Positions 1 to 6,752 of a DNA stretch of 13,153 nucleotides are shown piece by piece. Positions within the stretch are counted from its first letter, which is position 1; each line of letters begins with the position of its first letter. A program made the translations under genes and the position numbers. Below the pieces are notes generated by a model. The model saw only the letters and a list, made by a program, of their open reading frames with translations, was not told the DNA's origin and searched no databases. The DNA comes from Deltaproteobacteria bacterium (lineage in GTDB: Bacteria; Desulfobacterota; DSM-4660; Desulfatiglandales; HGW-15), in the NCBI GenBank assembly GCA_016926135.1, contig JAFGPH010000083.1, forward strand, positions 1-13,153. The letters run 5' to 3'.

Positions 1-206
1 ATGATCACTTCGGAAAGGGGTTTGCCCTTCAGGGGAATCGCTTCTTCGTAAAAATCAGGCCAATCGATCCCGTTTCTTGGTCCCAATCCCGTCAGTTTTG
101 CAACGGGTTTGCCCCGTTTCACAATGGTAATTTCCTCACCTGTCCGGATTCTCTTAAGAATCCGTGCAAAATTCTTCTGAATTTCCCCAACGCTTGCTGT
201 CTTCAT
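1..206 (-). CDS. Phd/YefM-family antitoxin (partial, 3' end outside window)
   Basis: Reading the minus strand from the ATG at 206-204 gives 68 open codons with no stop before the window edge, so the C-terminus is missing. The product begins MKTASVGEIQKNF and contains a short basic stretch followed by ITIVKRGKPVAKL. This is the usual N-terminal pattern of Phd/YefM antitoxins: a V-x-E-hydrophobic start, then a beta strand ending in R/K-G-K-P-V-A. Family members are about 80-90 residues long, bind DNA as dimers with this domain and neutralise a toxin with the C-terminal tail. The later part (IDWPDFYEEAIPLKGKPLSEVI) is typical of the toxin-binding tail region. A GAGGA ribosome site lies 4 bases before the ATG. 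The partner toxin should lie just downstream, outside the window on the left. A solitary antitoxin is the alternative. Confidence 0.85.
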   Translation of the reverse strand, partial: MKTASVGEIQKNFARILKRIRTGEEITIVKRGKPVAKLTGLGPRNGIDWPDFYEEAIPLKGKPLSEVI

Positions 207-219
207 GCGATCCTCGTTT

Positions 220-244
220 TTTTACGCATATTATATACGTAAAA
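220..244. promoter_or_regulatory. Palindromic operator over the antitoxin promoter
   Basis: A 25-base near-perfect inverted repeat is centred on base 232. The outer arms read TTTTACG on the left and CGTAAAA on the right, and the inner arms are ATAT either side of the centre. The only mismatch is at 227/237. It covers the -10 box of the antitoxin promoter and ends 13 bases before the start codon. Phd/YefM antitoxins repress their own promoters by binding such palindromes, so this is the expected operator. That role is inferred from position and symmetry. Confidence 0.65.
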
Positions 245-257
245 TGGTGCCAGTCAA
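230..257 (-). promoter_or_regulatory. Sigma-70-type promoter of the antitoxin gene
   Basis: On the minus strand a -35 box TTGACT (257-252) is followed after 16 bases by a perfect -10 box TATAAT (235-230). Transcription would begin near 223, giving a leader of about 17 bases before the ATG at 206. Both hexamers are close to consensus, and the spacing is one base below the optimum. The palindromic operator lies across the -10 box, which fits an autorepressed toxin-antitoxin promoter. Confidence 0.65.
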
Positions 258-375
258 ATCACAAAATTGCGCGAGCGATTTTATCGGATCATCTTTCTAT
301 CCAGGGAGCAGTACTGGGTTTTATCCGCAGACAAGCTCTAAGTCATCTGCAATTGCTGGCCTTTGCGCATCACGG

Positions 376-404
376 TGGACTCTGCGATGGAAGAGAGGTA
401 TAGT
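376..404 (+). promoter_or_regulatory. Possible promoter of the helicase gene
   Basis: TGGACT (376-381) and TATAGT (399-404) are separated by 17 bases, resembling a sigma-70 -35/-10 pair (TTGACA/TATAAT) with four and five matches. Transcription would begin near 411, about 25 bases before the helicase ATG. The rest of 245-435 shows no convincing gene or RNA structure. The match is moderate and could be chance. Confidence 0.35.
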
Positions 405-435
405 GCATTCCATTCTATGAAGCGTAAGGGGCACC

Positions 436-1989
436 ATGACCGAAAACCAGGAACCCGAAGAACAGTTGCCGAGGGCGGAACATCCCCAGTTTCTCACCAA
501 GATCCGGTTTGAGGAGTTCAACCTTCCACCGGAAATCCTTGCCGGACTCAGGGAGGCAGGGTTTGTCTATTGCACTCCCATCCAGGCCCAGACCCTGCCC
601 CTCACCCTGGCCGGCCAGGACGTGGCTGGCCAGGCCCAGACCGGGACAGGCAAGACGGCGGCCTTCCTGGTGACCATTTTTGCCCGTCTCCTCTCTCTGA
701 AGGAGAGAAAACCCGGGTTCCCATACGCCTTCGTCGTCGCCCCCACCAGAGAACTGGCCCTTCAGATCTACGAGGATGCCAGGACCCTCGGCAGGTACAC
801 GGGTCTGTCTCTGGCTCAGGTCGTGGGGGGAATGGATTACCAGAAGCAGGCGGACGTCCTCCGTGAAGGGGCGGACATCGTGATCTGCACACCGGGCCGC
901 ATTCTCGACTACATGAAGCAGGGGATCTTCAAGCCCGCAGAGATCAAGGTGCTGGTCATTGATGAGGCGGACCGCCTGTTTGACCTGGGTTTCACCAGGG
1001 ACATGCGCGCCATCCTGAGAAAGCTGCCCCACTACGAGCAACGTCTTTCCATGCTTTTTTCCGCGACCCTCTCCTATCGGGTTCTGGCCCTCACCTATGA
1101 CTTCATGAACCTGCCGGAGTTCATCTCCATCTCTCCGGAGGAAATCACGCCGGAAGGCATCGATCAGTCCCTGTACCATGTGGCATCCGAAGAAAGGCTG
1201 CCCCTGCTGCTGGGGCTTCTTGAACGTGAGCCGTGGACCCGGATCCTCATCTTCCACAACACCAAGGCGGGCGTGGAGGCGCTCGCGCGGAGGCTCAGGG
1301 GAAACGGCCTGCCCGCGGAGGGCATCACCGGCGATCTCCCACAGCGAACACGTCTCAGACTGATGGACGAGTTCCGAAAGGGCAAAACCAATATCCTGGT
1401 TGCCACCGACGTGGCATCCCGGGGGATCCACGTGGAAGACATCAGCCACGTCATCAACTACGAACTCCCCCAGGATCCTGAGAACTACGCCCACCGGATC
1501 GGGCGAACGGCAAGAGCGGGCAAGAAGGGGCGGGCCATCTCCTTCGCCTCCGAGGACTCCGTCTACTACCTCCCGCCCATTGAAGACATGATCGGTTACA
1601 AGATCCCGGTGGTCTGGCCCGAAGAGAATTGGTTCAAGCCGGACCGGAGCGGATCCCAAGAGGAAGAGAGGCGAGTACGCACCGCCGCCCCGCAGAGGCG
1701 GAGACGTGACGCTCCGCCGAAGGCCCGGAAGCCGCCTGCCGTCCCGGAGGCGCGGGGGGAGGAGAAGGAGGCCGGTCCGGTCCTATGGTCCGCAGGGAAG
1801 GTGGTCTTCAGTTCCAAGCCCGGCGGGATTTTCGGCCTTGCCCCAGAGAAGAAGCCCGCCCCGGTGCCCGAAACCTCTTCAGACGAGCACCACGAAGGAA
1901 GAAAGAGACGCAGGAGGAAGTGGCACAGCAGGAAAAGGGGCACCCGCAGGGAAGAGGGGTCGCCGGCGCCTGCTGAGGACCATGGTTGA
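436..1989 (+). CDS. rhlB: RhlB-like DEAD-box ATP-dependent RNA helicase
   Basis: This 517-residue protein unwinds RNA using ATP. The helicase core carries every DEAD-box motif: Q-motif region (F25, CTPIQ 46-50), motif I AQTGTGKT (67-74), Ia PTREL (103-107), TPGR (152-155), motif II DEAD (176-179), SAT (209-211), motif V TDVASRG (324-330) and motif VI HRIGRTARAG (353-362). Features pointing to RhlB rather than RhlE or DeaD are MLFSATLSYRV (206-216), the histidine after RGI in motif V (H332) where most families have aspartate, and a post-core segment with IGYKIPV. RhlB works in mRNA decay in gammaproteobacteria. The core ends near residue 395. About 115 further residues are low in complexity and rich in R, K, P and E, ending in a strongly basic patch (489-505) likely to bind RNA. 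AAGGGG lies 4 bases before the ATG. The gene is monocistronic and converges with the operon to its right. Confidence 0.9.
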   Translation: MTENQEPEEQLPRAEHPQFLTKIRFEEFNLPPEILAGLREAGFVYCTPIQAQTLPLTLAGQDVAGQAQTGTGKTAAFLVTIFARLLSLKERKPGFPYAFVVAPTRELALQIYEDARTLGRYTGLSLAQVVGGMDYQKQADVLREGADIVICTPGRILDYMKQGIFKPAEIKVLVIDEADRLFDLGFTRDMRAILRKLPHYEQRLSMLFSATLSYRVLALTYDFMNLPEFISISPEEITPEGIDQSLYHVASEERLPLLLGLLEREPWTRILIFHNTKAGVEALARRLRGNGLPAEGITGDLPQRTRLRLMDEFRKGKTNILVATDVASRGIHVEDISHVINYELPQDPENYAHRIGRTARAGKKGRAISFASEDSVYYLPPIEDMIGYKIPVVWPEENWFKPDRSGSQEEERRVRTAAPQRRRRDAPPKARKPPAVPEARGEEKEAGPVLWSAGKVVFSSKPGGIFGLAPEKKPAPVPETSSDEHHEGRKRRRRKWHSRKRGTRREEGSPAPAEDHG

Positions 1990-1997
1990 TGGTGTGC

Positions 1998-2020
1998 CCC
2001 TTTCAATTCTGTTGAAAGGG
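1998..2020. terminator. Hairpin just after the helicase gene, possible terminator
   Basis: A perfect 9-base stem, CCCTTTCAA (1998-2006) with TTGAAAGGG (2012-2020), closes on a 5-base loop and begins 9 bases after the helicase stop codon. A second small stem (CCTTT/AAAGG, 2025-2036) follows. No clean run of T follows on either strand, so it is not a textbook intrinsic terminator. It may act as a 3' mRNA-stabilising stem or a factor-assisted terminator. Confidence 0.45.
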
Positions 2021-2038
2021 CGCTCCTTTCTAAAGGGG

Positions 2039-2057
2039 GGTCCGACCAGGCCGGACC
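2039..2057. other. Short GC-rich inverted repeat between convergent genes
   Basis: GGTCCG (2039-2044) and CGGACC (2052-2057) pair across a 7-base loop. An overlapping alternative, CCAGG (2046-2050) with CCTGG (2056-2060), could form instead. It lies midway in the 128-base convergent gap and may add to transcript-end structure. No function is demonstrable. Confidence 0.3.
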
Positions 2058-2077
2058 TGGAGCCTCTCAGATCGCTG

Positions 2078-2112
2078 TGGCCTCCATGGATTCTACTCTC
2101 GGCGGGAGGCCA
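2078..2112. terminator. Hairpin just after the HpaB/AbfD-like gene, end of operon
   Basis: TGGCCTCC (2078-2085) pairs perfectly with GGAGGCCA (2105-2112) across a 19-base loop. On the minus strand it begins 5 bases after the stop codon of the last operon gene. It lacks a following T-run, so it is terminator-like only. Its place at the end of a long operon, facing a convergent gene, supports a role in ending or stabilising the transcript. Confidence 0.4.
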
Positions 2113-2117
2113 TGTGA

Positions 2118-3650
2118 TCATAGCCTGTATGACTCGTCTGCCTGCTGCATTTTCGAAGAGACACAAGAGGGGTAGTCAGGCAAGGAGCCATAGGTGGGGT
2201 CATCTTCCCATCCGGGAATGCCCGCTGCCCTCTTGGCAGCTGCCTTGAACCTTCCCCACTCAGCGCCGGCATAGACGAACATCCGCTGCGCGGCGAGAGA
2301 GCCTTCGCCGTGAATACTCCCGATTTGAAAATGGGGGTTTGTGAGGTCCTTCAATAACCTTATGGCCCGAAGTCTGTGTTCGGTCGGGATGCCGGTTTTC
2401 CCGCCAAGGTATTTCTCCAGCCACGGGCGGGTTTCAGGGTTGGTCCAGTCGCCGTATGTGGGTATGGTGTCCGCAATGCCGCCGCAGATGTCGTGGGCTG
2501 TCTTCACCGCCTGATGGTAGTTGTCCGCGAACAGGTACTTGGCGGTGTTCGTGTAAACCGTGTTAGGGCTCACCACATCTGAGTCCGGCTGTTTTTCGCA
2601 GTAGAGGCAAGACGCCCTGCCTATGACACTCACGGCCTCCGCATACATGGCAAGCCAGGCCAGCTTGTCTCTTATGTGAGAGTAGTTCTCTACCCCGTTG
2701 TACTCGGCTACCAGCGCGGCAACACCCGCCAGCATTTCGAGTTCCGTGGTCATGCGGCAAACACCAAAAAGCCGATGGAAGGTTGCAAAGGCGTAAGTGA
2801 CATCCCTGGAGAATTTCCATTCCCCGCACATAAACACTCGCTCCCACGGCACGAAAACATCATCAAAAACAATCATACACTCAGAGGCCCCGTGTCCGTA
2901 AGCCGTGCTTACCGGGTAATCCCAAGCCCCCGCCTCCCCTGATTCCCTCATGGGCGGCTCTGAGGCAATGAGTTTGATGCCTTCCGCATTCAGGGGCGTG
3001 GCAAAGACAACGGCATAGTCTTTGTCGTCCTCCCCATGGGCACGGCACGGCATAACAATGGCCTCATTGGCACCTGGGGTGGAACTGATATGCATCTTGG
3101 CTCCCCGTACAACGATCCCCTCTTTCTGCTGATCGACAACCCTGACGTAGTAGTCCTGATGTCCTTCCTGCTTTGAGGGACGAAGACTCCTGTCCCCCTT
3201 CACATCCGTCATGGCACCCGTGATTCCGAGATCGCCTCTCTGCAAGTACCTCCGATAGGCCTCCACACGTTCTGCATAGTGGGTTCCCAGACGCCTGTCC
3301 ATCCTCTCCGCCACAACCTTGGAGGCTTCCATCGCGTCAATACCCATGCAGTGGAGCTGGGTCCCGCCGCCCGTTCGCCATGTGGTCAGGAAAATCTCTC
3401 TTCGTTTCAGAAGATCCTCGGCACTCTTTGGGGACAGAAACAGGGCATTCACTTCTTCGCCCTCTTCGTTTTTCGCCACAAAGAGATCGTGATACTTCGG
3501 ATCGTTGGGGAAAAAGTAGTCCATGGACGCGCTCCGAATGACATTCCCGAGCAGGGGGTGGGTCGTCACGTCCCTTACCCTCTCTCCCAGGCAATACAGT
3601 ACCCTGCCGTCCTTGAGGCTCTCCAGATATTGCTTCACAGATCGGATCAT
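2118..3650 (-). CDS. HpaB / 4-hydroxybutyryl-CoA dehydratase superfamily protein
   Basis: This 510-residue protein belongs to the acyl-CoA-dehydrogenase-like fold that includes flavin-dependent 4-hydroxyphenylacetate 3-monooxygenase (HpaB) and the FAD/[4Fe-4S] 4-hydroxybutyryl-CoA dehydratase (AbfD). Stretches resembling AbfD include AMTDVKGDRSLRPS (146-159), GIVVRGAK (178-185), VFDDVFVPWERVF (261-273) and SIHGEGSLAAQR (445-456). From memory of AbfD, the Fe-S ligands are two Cys four apart, then His and Cys. Here C101, H292 and probably C298 are present, but the first Cys position appears to be Thr97 or Gly96. The last Cys is also one residue closer to the His. The R-T/S-P-D-Y motif of HpaB monooxygenases is absent (R92-T93-G-G-G instead), and no flavin reductase gene is nearby. 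It is probably a CoA-ester or aromatic-acid lyase or oxidase of unknown specificity. GGGAGG precedes the ATG, and the gap to the SDR gene is 21 bases. Confidence 0.8.
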   Translation of the reverse strand: MIRSVKQYLESLKDGRVLYCLGERVRDVTTHPLLGNVIRSASMDYFFPNDPKYHDLFVAKNEEGEEVNALFLSPKSAEDLLKRREIFLTTWRTGGGTQLHCMGIDAMEASKVVAERMDRRLGTHYAERVEAYRRYLQRGDLGITGAMTDVKGDRSLRPSKQEGHQDYYVRVVDQQKEGIVVRGAKMHISSTPGANEAIVMPCRAHGEDDKDYAVVFATPLNAEGIKLIASEPPMRESGEAGAWDYPVSTAYGHGASECMIVFDDVFVPWERVFMCGEWKFSRDVTYAFATFHRLFGVCRMTTELEMLAGVAALVAEYNGVENYSHIRDKLAWLAMYAEAVSVIGRASCLYCEKQPDSDVVSPNTVYTNTAKYLFADNYHQAVKTAHDICGGIADTIPTYGDWTNPETRPWLEKYLGGKTGIPTEHRLRAIRLLKDLTNPHFQIGSIHGEGSLAAQRMFVYAGAEWGRFKAAAKRAAGIPGWEDDPTYGSLPDYPSCVSSKMQQADESYRL

Positions 3651-3671
3651 GCCAACCTCCCATGAAATGTC

Positions 3672-4418
3672 CTACATGCCCATGCCGCCATCTACCCGGA
3701 TGACCGCACCGGTTACATAGGAGCCTTTGAATGCCAGAAAACTGACCACATCTGCGATTTCCCGGGGCTCTCCGGGGCGTCCCATGGGTATCGCCTCGAT
3801 TTCCGATTTGAGCCTTCCCTCGGTGTGAAAGAGAGGCGCTGTCATGTCCGTTTGCAGGAAACCCGGCACGACCGCATTGGCCGTGATCCCGCGTTTGGCC
3901 ACCTCCTTGGCCAGGGATTTCGTGAATCCAATGAGCCCGGCCTTGGCTGAGCCGTATGCCGTATCGCCCGGAGAGCCGTGGAGGCCCGCATTGGAGGAGA
4001 TGTTGATGATCCTGCCCCATCGTTGCTCAACCATCATGGGGACCAGAAATCTGCAGCAGTTAAAGGCCCCATTCAAGGCCGTTCGGATCACGAGGTCCCA
4101 ATCCTCCGGTGCGATCTTTTGGACTCGGCCTCCCCTGTGAAGGGCTGCGTTATGGACGAGGATGTCAATAGTGCCCAGTTCCTTTACCGCCTGATCCACC
4201 ATGTCTTTCACCTGGCTTTCGTCAGCCACGTCGGCCTTCACCAGGATAGCCCGCTTCCCCATCCTCCTGATCTCTTCCACCACTTCTTCGGCTGCATCCG
4301 GTCTCGATCTGTAGTTCACGACCAGGTCTGCGCCCTGAGCAGCCAAATCCAGTGCAATGGCCCTGCCAATCCCCCTTGCCGCCCCTGTTACCAAAGCAAG
4401 TTTTCTATGGGAATCCAT
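3672..4418 (-). CDS. FabG-like short-chain dehydrogenase/reductase
   Basis: This 248-residue classical SDR interconverts a hydroxyl and a keto group using NAD(P)H. The cofactor motif TGAARGIG (11-18), ADV (62-64), HNAA (89-92), catalytic N116, S142, Y155 and K159 (Y-G-S-A-K) and the closing VDGGM are all present. Basic residues R37 and R39 after the second strand (NYRSR) suggest NADP(H) preference. The length is typical of 3-oxoacyl-reductase-type SDRs, but this class covers many substrates, so fatty-acid synthesis should not be assumed. Here it sits between an FAH hydrolase and an HpaB/AbfD-like enzyme. A 3-hydroxyacyl-CoA or cyclic-alcohol dehydrogenase step in the same pathway is more likely. 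AGGAAGGAG lies just before the ATG. The 170-base gap to the upstream gene is the largest within the operon and contains inverted repeats. Confidence 0.9.
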   Translation of the reverse strand: MDSHRKLALVTGAARGIGRAIALDLAAQGADLVVNYRSRPDAAEEVVEEIRRMGKRAILVKADVADESQVKDMVDQAVKELGTIDILVHNAALHRGGRVQKIAPEDWDLVIRTALNGAFNCCRFLVPMMVEQRWGRIINISSNAGLHGSPGDTAYGSAKAGLIGFTKSLAKEVAKRGITANAVVPGFLQTDMTAPLFHTEGRLKSEIEAIPMGRPGEPREIADVVSFLAFKGSYVTGAVIRVDGGMGM

Positions 4419-4451
4419 AATGGACTCCTTCCTGTTTCATGAAAGAGTCAC

Positions 4452-4470
4452 GGTGACACCGCCTGTCACC
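4452..4470. promoter_or_regulatory. Perfect inverted repeat upstream of the SDR gene
   Basis: GGTGACA (4452-4458) and TGTCACC (4464-4470) form a perfect 7-base inverted repeat with a 5-base centre, 34 bases upstream of the SDR start codon. It could be a dimeric repressor site or an mRNA hairpin in the leader. I found no clear -35/-10 pair on the minus strand here, so an independent promoter is not shown. Confidence 0.35.
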
Positions 4471-4535
4471 TGTAGCCCCCGGGTGAATGCCGGATGCGGA
4501 ACTCCGAAGGTTATCGGCTTGGAACACGGCACTTC

Positions 4536-4569
4536 CCAGGGTTGACTTCATGCTCATCCGGAACCCTGG
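4536..4569. other. Inverted repeat downstream of the FAH-family gene
   Basis: CCAGGGTT (4536-4543) pairs perfectly with AACCCTGG (4562-4569) across an 18-base loop, starting 19 bases after the FAH stop codon on the minus strand. No T-run follows. It could be an intercistronic mRNA-processing or stabilising stem within the operon. Confidence 0.35.
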
Positions 4570-4588
4570 ATTTCCAAATGGAGCGGGG

Positions 4589-5524
4589 TTAAAAACCAGA
4601 CGTCACAGGGTTCTTGATCGTGCCCAGTCCCTCAACGCTTATGGTTACCGTGTCTCCAGGGCTCAGATACCTGCCTCGAGCGTGGCCGACACCCATGGGG
4701 GTCCCCGTGGAGATGACGTCTCCGGGCAGGAGACTCAGTAGTCCGCTCAGATATTCGATTTGTTCAGGGATGGTAAAGTACATTTGACGGCTGGAGGCAT
4801 TCTGCATGAGTTCTTCGTTCACCCAGAGCCGGATGGACAAATCGTGCGGATCGCCAATGAACTCCACAGGCGTTATCCAGGGTCCCAAGGGTGCAGAGGT
4901 GTTGAATGATTTGCCACCCAGCCAATCGAACTTGAAGTCCCAGTCTTTTCTAAAATTCCTGGCCCGGTCCGAGAGGTCATTCAGGACGGTGAAACCTGCC
5001 ACGTATTGCATGGCCTGCGCGGCCGGCACATTTCGACAGTGTCGCCCCATGACCACGCCGATCTCCGCCTCCCAGTCCACCTTGGCTTCGGGATAAGGGA
5101 TTTGGATGGGTTCATCGTGACCGATAACGGTTTGCCGCGGCAATTTGGTGAAGAAGTAAGGACGAGCCTGGCTCTTGTCAGGCAGAGGGTTGTCGCCCAT
5201 CTCTTTGCTGTGATCCACGTAGTTGGCGGCTGCGCAGTAAATGTTCGGGGGGTACAGAATGGGGGCTGCAAGCCGGATGGTGGACAGGGGGCCAACCACG
5301 GCAGAAGATGACGCCTTGCTGTTTCCCGCCAGATCTCTGAGGGCCGGCAGTGCATTCTGCCAGTTTTCCAGAACCGACAGAACAGAGCTTCGCTGAAACC
5401 CCGCCAGGGCCACCCCACGGGCCTCAAGGGCCGTCTCGATATCCATCACGATCTTGTCTTCCACAAGGAGTCCAGCACGGGGTTCTTCCTTATCCGACCG
5501 GTAACTGAGTAACCGAAATCCCAT
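4589..5524 (-). CDS. Fumarylacetoacetate hydrolase (FAH)-family protein
   Basis: This 311-residue protein has the FAH fold. Members use a divalent metal to hydrolyse C-C bonds of acylpyruvates, decarboxylate or isomerise 2-oxo-diacids, or hydrate 2-oxo-dienoates. The C-terminal catalytic domain begins near NYVDHSKE (101-108), whose His105 and Glu108 match the lid dyad. Expected metal ligands are E152 and E154 (DWEAEIGVVMG) and D183 (NDLSDR). K205 in GKSF and STGTPMGVG (272-280) are also present. An N-terminal domain of about 85 residues precedes it, as in 280-310-residue bacterial members. The exact reaction cannot be told from sequence. It starts 12 bases after the amidohydrolase stop codon, with AGGGGAA before the ATG, so it is co-transcribed. 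In aerobes such enzymes serve meta-cleavage pathways. Here the neighbours are oxygen-sensitive types, which suggests a 2-oxo acid substrate made by another route. Confidence 0.88.
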   Translation of the reverse strand: MGFRLLSYRSDKEEPRAGLLVEDKIVMDIETALEARGVALAGFQRSSVLSVLENWQNALPALRDLAGNSKASSSAVVGPLSTIRLAAPILYPPNIYCAAANYVDHSKEMGDNPLPDKSQARPYFFTKLPRQTVIGHDEPIQIPYPEAKVDWEAEIGVVMGRHCRNVPAAQAMQYVAGFTVLNDLSDRARNFRKDWDFKFDWLGGKSFNTSAPLGPWITPVEFIGDPHDLSIRLWVNEELMQNASSRQMYFTIPEQIEYLSGLLSLLPGDVISTGTPMGVGHARGRYLSPGDTVTISVEGLGTIKNPVTSGF

Positions 5525-5536
5525 GGTATAGTTCCC

Positions 5537-6697
5537 CTAGTTCAACAGCTCACAGGCCAAACGCAGGTACATCTCGACCCCTGTAGCAAGGATTTCCTCA
5601 TGGAAATCAAACCGGCTGTTGTGCAACGGCGCTGAGCCTTCAAAGCCCGCCCCCAGAAAAAAGAAGAAACCCGGAACCCTCTCCAAGAAGTAGGACATGT
5701 CGTCTCCGGCCATAATGGGTTCCGGTTCGAACACGTTTCCCTCTCCTACGACTTCGGCAGCACAGCGACGAACGATTTCAACAAGGGCCTCATCGTTTAC
5801 GGTGGGCGGATAGCCGCGGTGGTATTTGAACTCATATCCAGCCCCCATGGCCTCGCAGATGCCTTTGATAATCTTTTCCATGCGTTCCTGCCAGGAATCC
5901 CAAATTCTCCGGTCGAAGGTCCTGGTCGTTCCCGTCATATCACTCTCACTCGGGATGATATTGAAGCCGGAGCCGGCGTGGAAGCTGCCTATCGTCAACA
6001 CAATAGGACTCATGGGATTGACGTGTCTGCTGGAAATCCGCTGCAGTGCATTTATGACTTGCACGCCAACATCAATCGGATCCACGCAAAGATGAGGCAT
6101 GGCTCCATGCCCGCCTTTGCCAAGGATCCTCAGGTCAAACCGGTCGTTGGCGGCCAGCACGCGCCCGGCCTTTACGCCAATGGTTCCTTCGTGCCCATCG
6201 TGCAGATGGCAGCCAAGAGCAAGGTCCACCTTCGGGCTTTCCAGCACACCTGCATCGATCATGGGCTTGGCCCCTCCAGGGCCCTCCTCAGCGGGTTGGA
6301 AAACGAATTTAATGTTGCCTTTAAGTCCTTCTTTGATCTTGCTGAGTATGGAAGCTGCTCCCAGGGCCATCGCCATGTGGGCATCATGCCCACACGCATG
6401 CATAAACCCATCGTGCGTGGAAGCAAAAGGCAGCCCGGTTTCTTCCGGCAGTGGAAGGGCATCCATGTCCGCCCGGATCATCAGGGTTTTTCCCCTTTTT
6501 CCGAGTTCCAGCAATCCCACCACCCCGGTTTCGGCCACTCCGGTTTCGACCTTGAGCCCCATTCTGTTCAGATGATTGGCGACAAAAGCAGAGGTTTTCC
6601 TTTCACAGAATGCCGTTTCGGGAATCCTGTGCAATGCTCTTCTCACCTTTATGATGGCGTCCTCTTCGTCTCGAACCGCCTTCCTGAAATCAATCAT
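5537..6697 (-). CDS. M20D-family amidohydrolase (hippurate/IAA-amino-acid hydrolase type)
   Basis: From the ATG at 6697 this is a 386-residue metallo-amidohydrolase of the group that cleaves N-acyl amino acids such as hippurate and auxin-amino-acid conjugates. Motifs seen are RADMDALP (75-82), HACGHDAH (100-107, ligands C102 and H104), PAEEGPGG (135-142, catalytic Glu137 and ligand Glu138), H164, the lid-domain GKGGHGAMPH (193-202) and PLHN (357-360). The reading frame stays open upstream to a TTG at 6760 that overlaps the end of iorB. I prefer the ATG at 6697 because AAGGGG lies 10 bases upstream and M-I-D-F-R-K is a usual family start, though the coupled TTG cannot be excluded. No signal peptide is visible, so it is cytoplasmic. 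Its place between iorB and the FAH gene suggests it releases an acid or amino acid entering the pathway. The true substrate is unknown. Confidence 0.9.
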   Translation of the reverse strand: MIDFRKAVRDEEDAIIKVRRALHRIPETAFCERKTSAFVANHLNRMGLKVETGVAETGVVGLLELGKRGKTLMIRADMDALPLPEETGLPFASTHDGFMHACGHDAHMAMALGAASILSKIKEGLKGNIKFVFQPAEEGPGGAKPMIDAGVLESPKVDLALGCHLHDGHEGTIGVKAGRVLAANDRFDLRILGKGGHGAMPHLCVDPIDVGVQVINALQRISSRHVNPMSPIVLTIGSFHAGSGFNIIPSESDMTGTTRTFDRRIWDSWQERMEKIIKGICEAMGAGYEFKYHRGYPPTVNDEALVEIVRRCAAEVVGEGNVFEPEPIMAGDDMSYFLERVPGFFFFLGAGFEGSAPLHNSRFDFHEEILATGVEMYLRLACELLN

Positions 6698-6752
6698 AGG
6701 TGAAGTTCCCCTTTCCCTTTTCTCGGAGCCCGCGCTGATTCCCGAGAAGCTC

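Noticed and set aside
415..1659. 414-residue open frame on the minus strand opposite the helicase gene
   Set aside because: It is antisense to a gene with every DEAD-box motif. Its sequence is a shadow of high-GC third positions with no recognisable domain.
3337..4020. 227-residue minus-strand frame spanning the SDR/HpaB-like boundary
   Set aside because: It overlaps two well-supported genes in another frame and has low-complexity G/R/H-rich composition with no motifs.
4542..4547. TTGACT on the plus strand resembling a -35 box
   Set aside because: It has no matching -10 box and no plus-strand gene downstream. It is part of an inverted repeat.
5819..6703. 294-residue plus-strand frame opposite the amidohydrolase gene
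   Set aside because: The M20 metal-binding motifs on the minus strand are intact, so the plus-strand frame is a mirror of that coding sequence.
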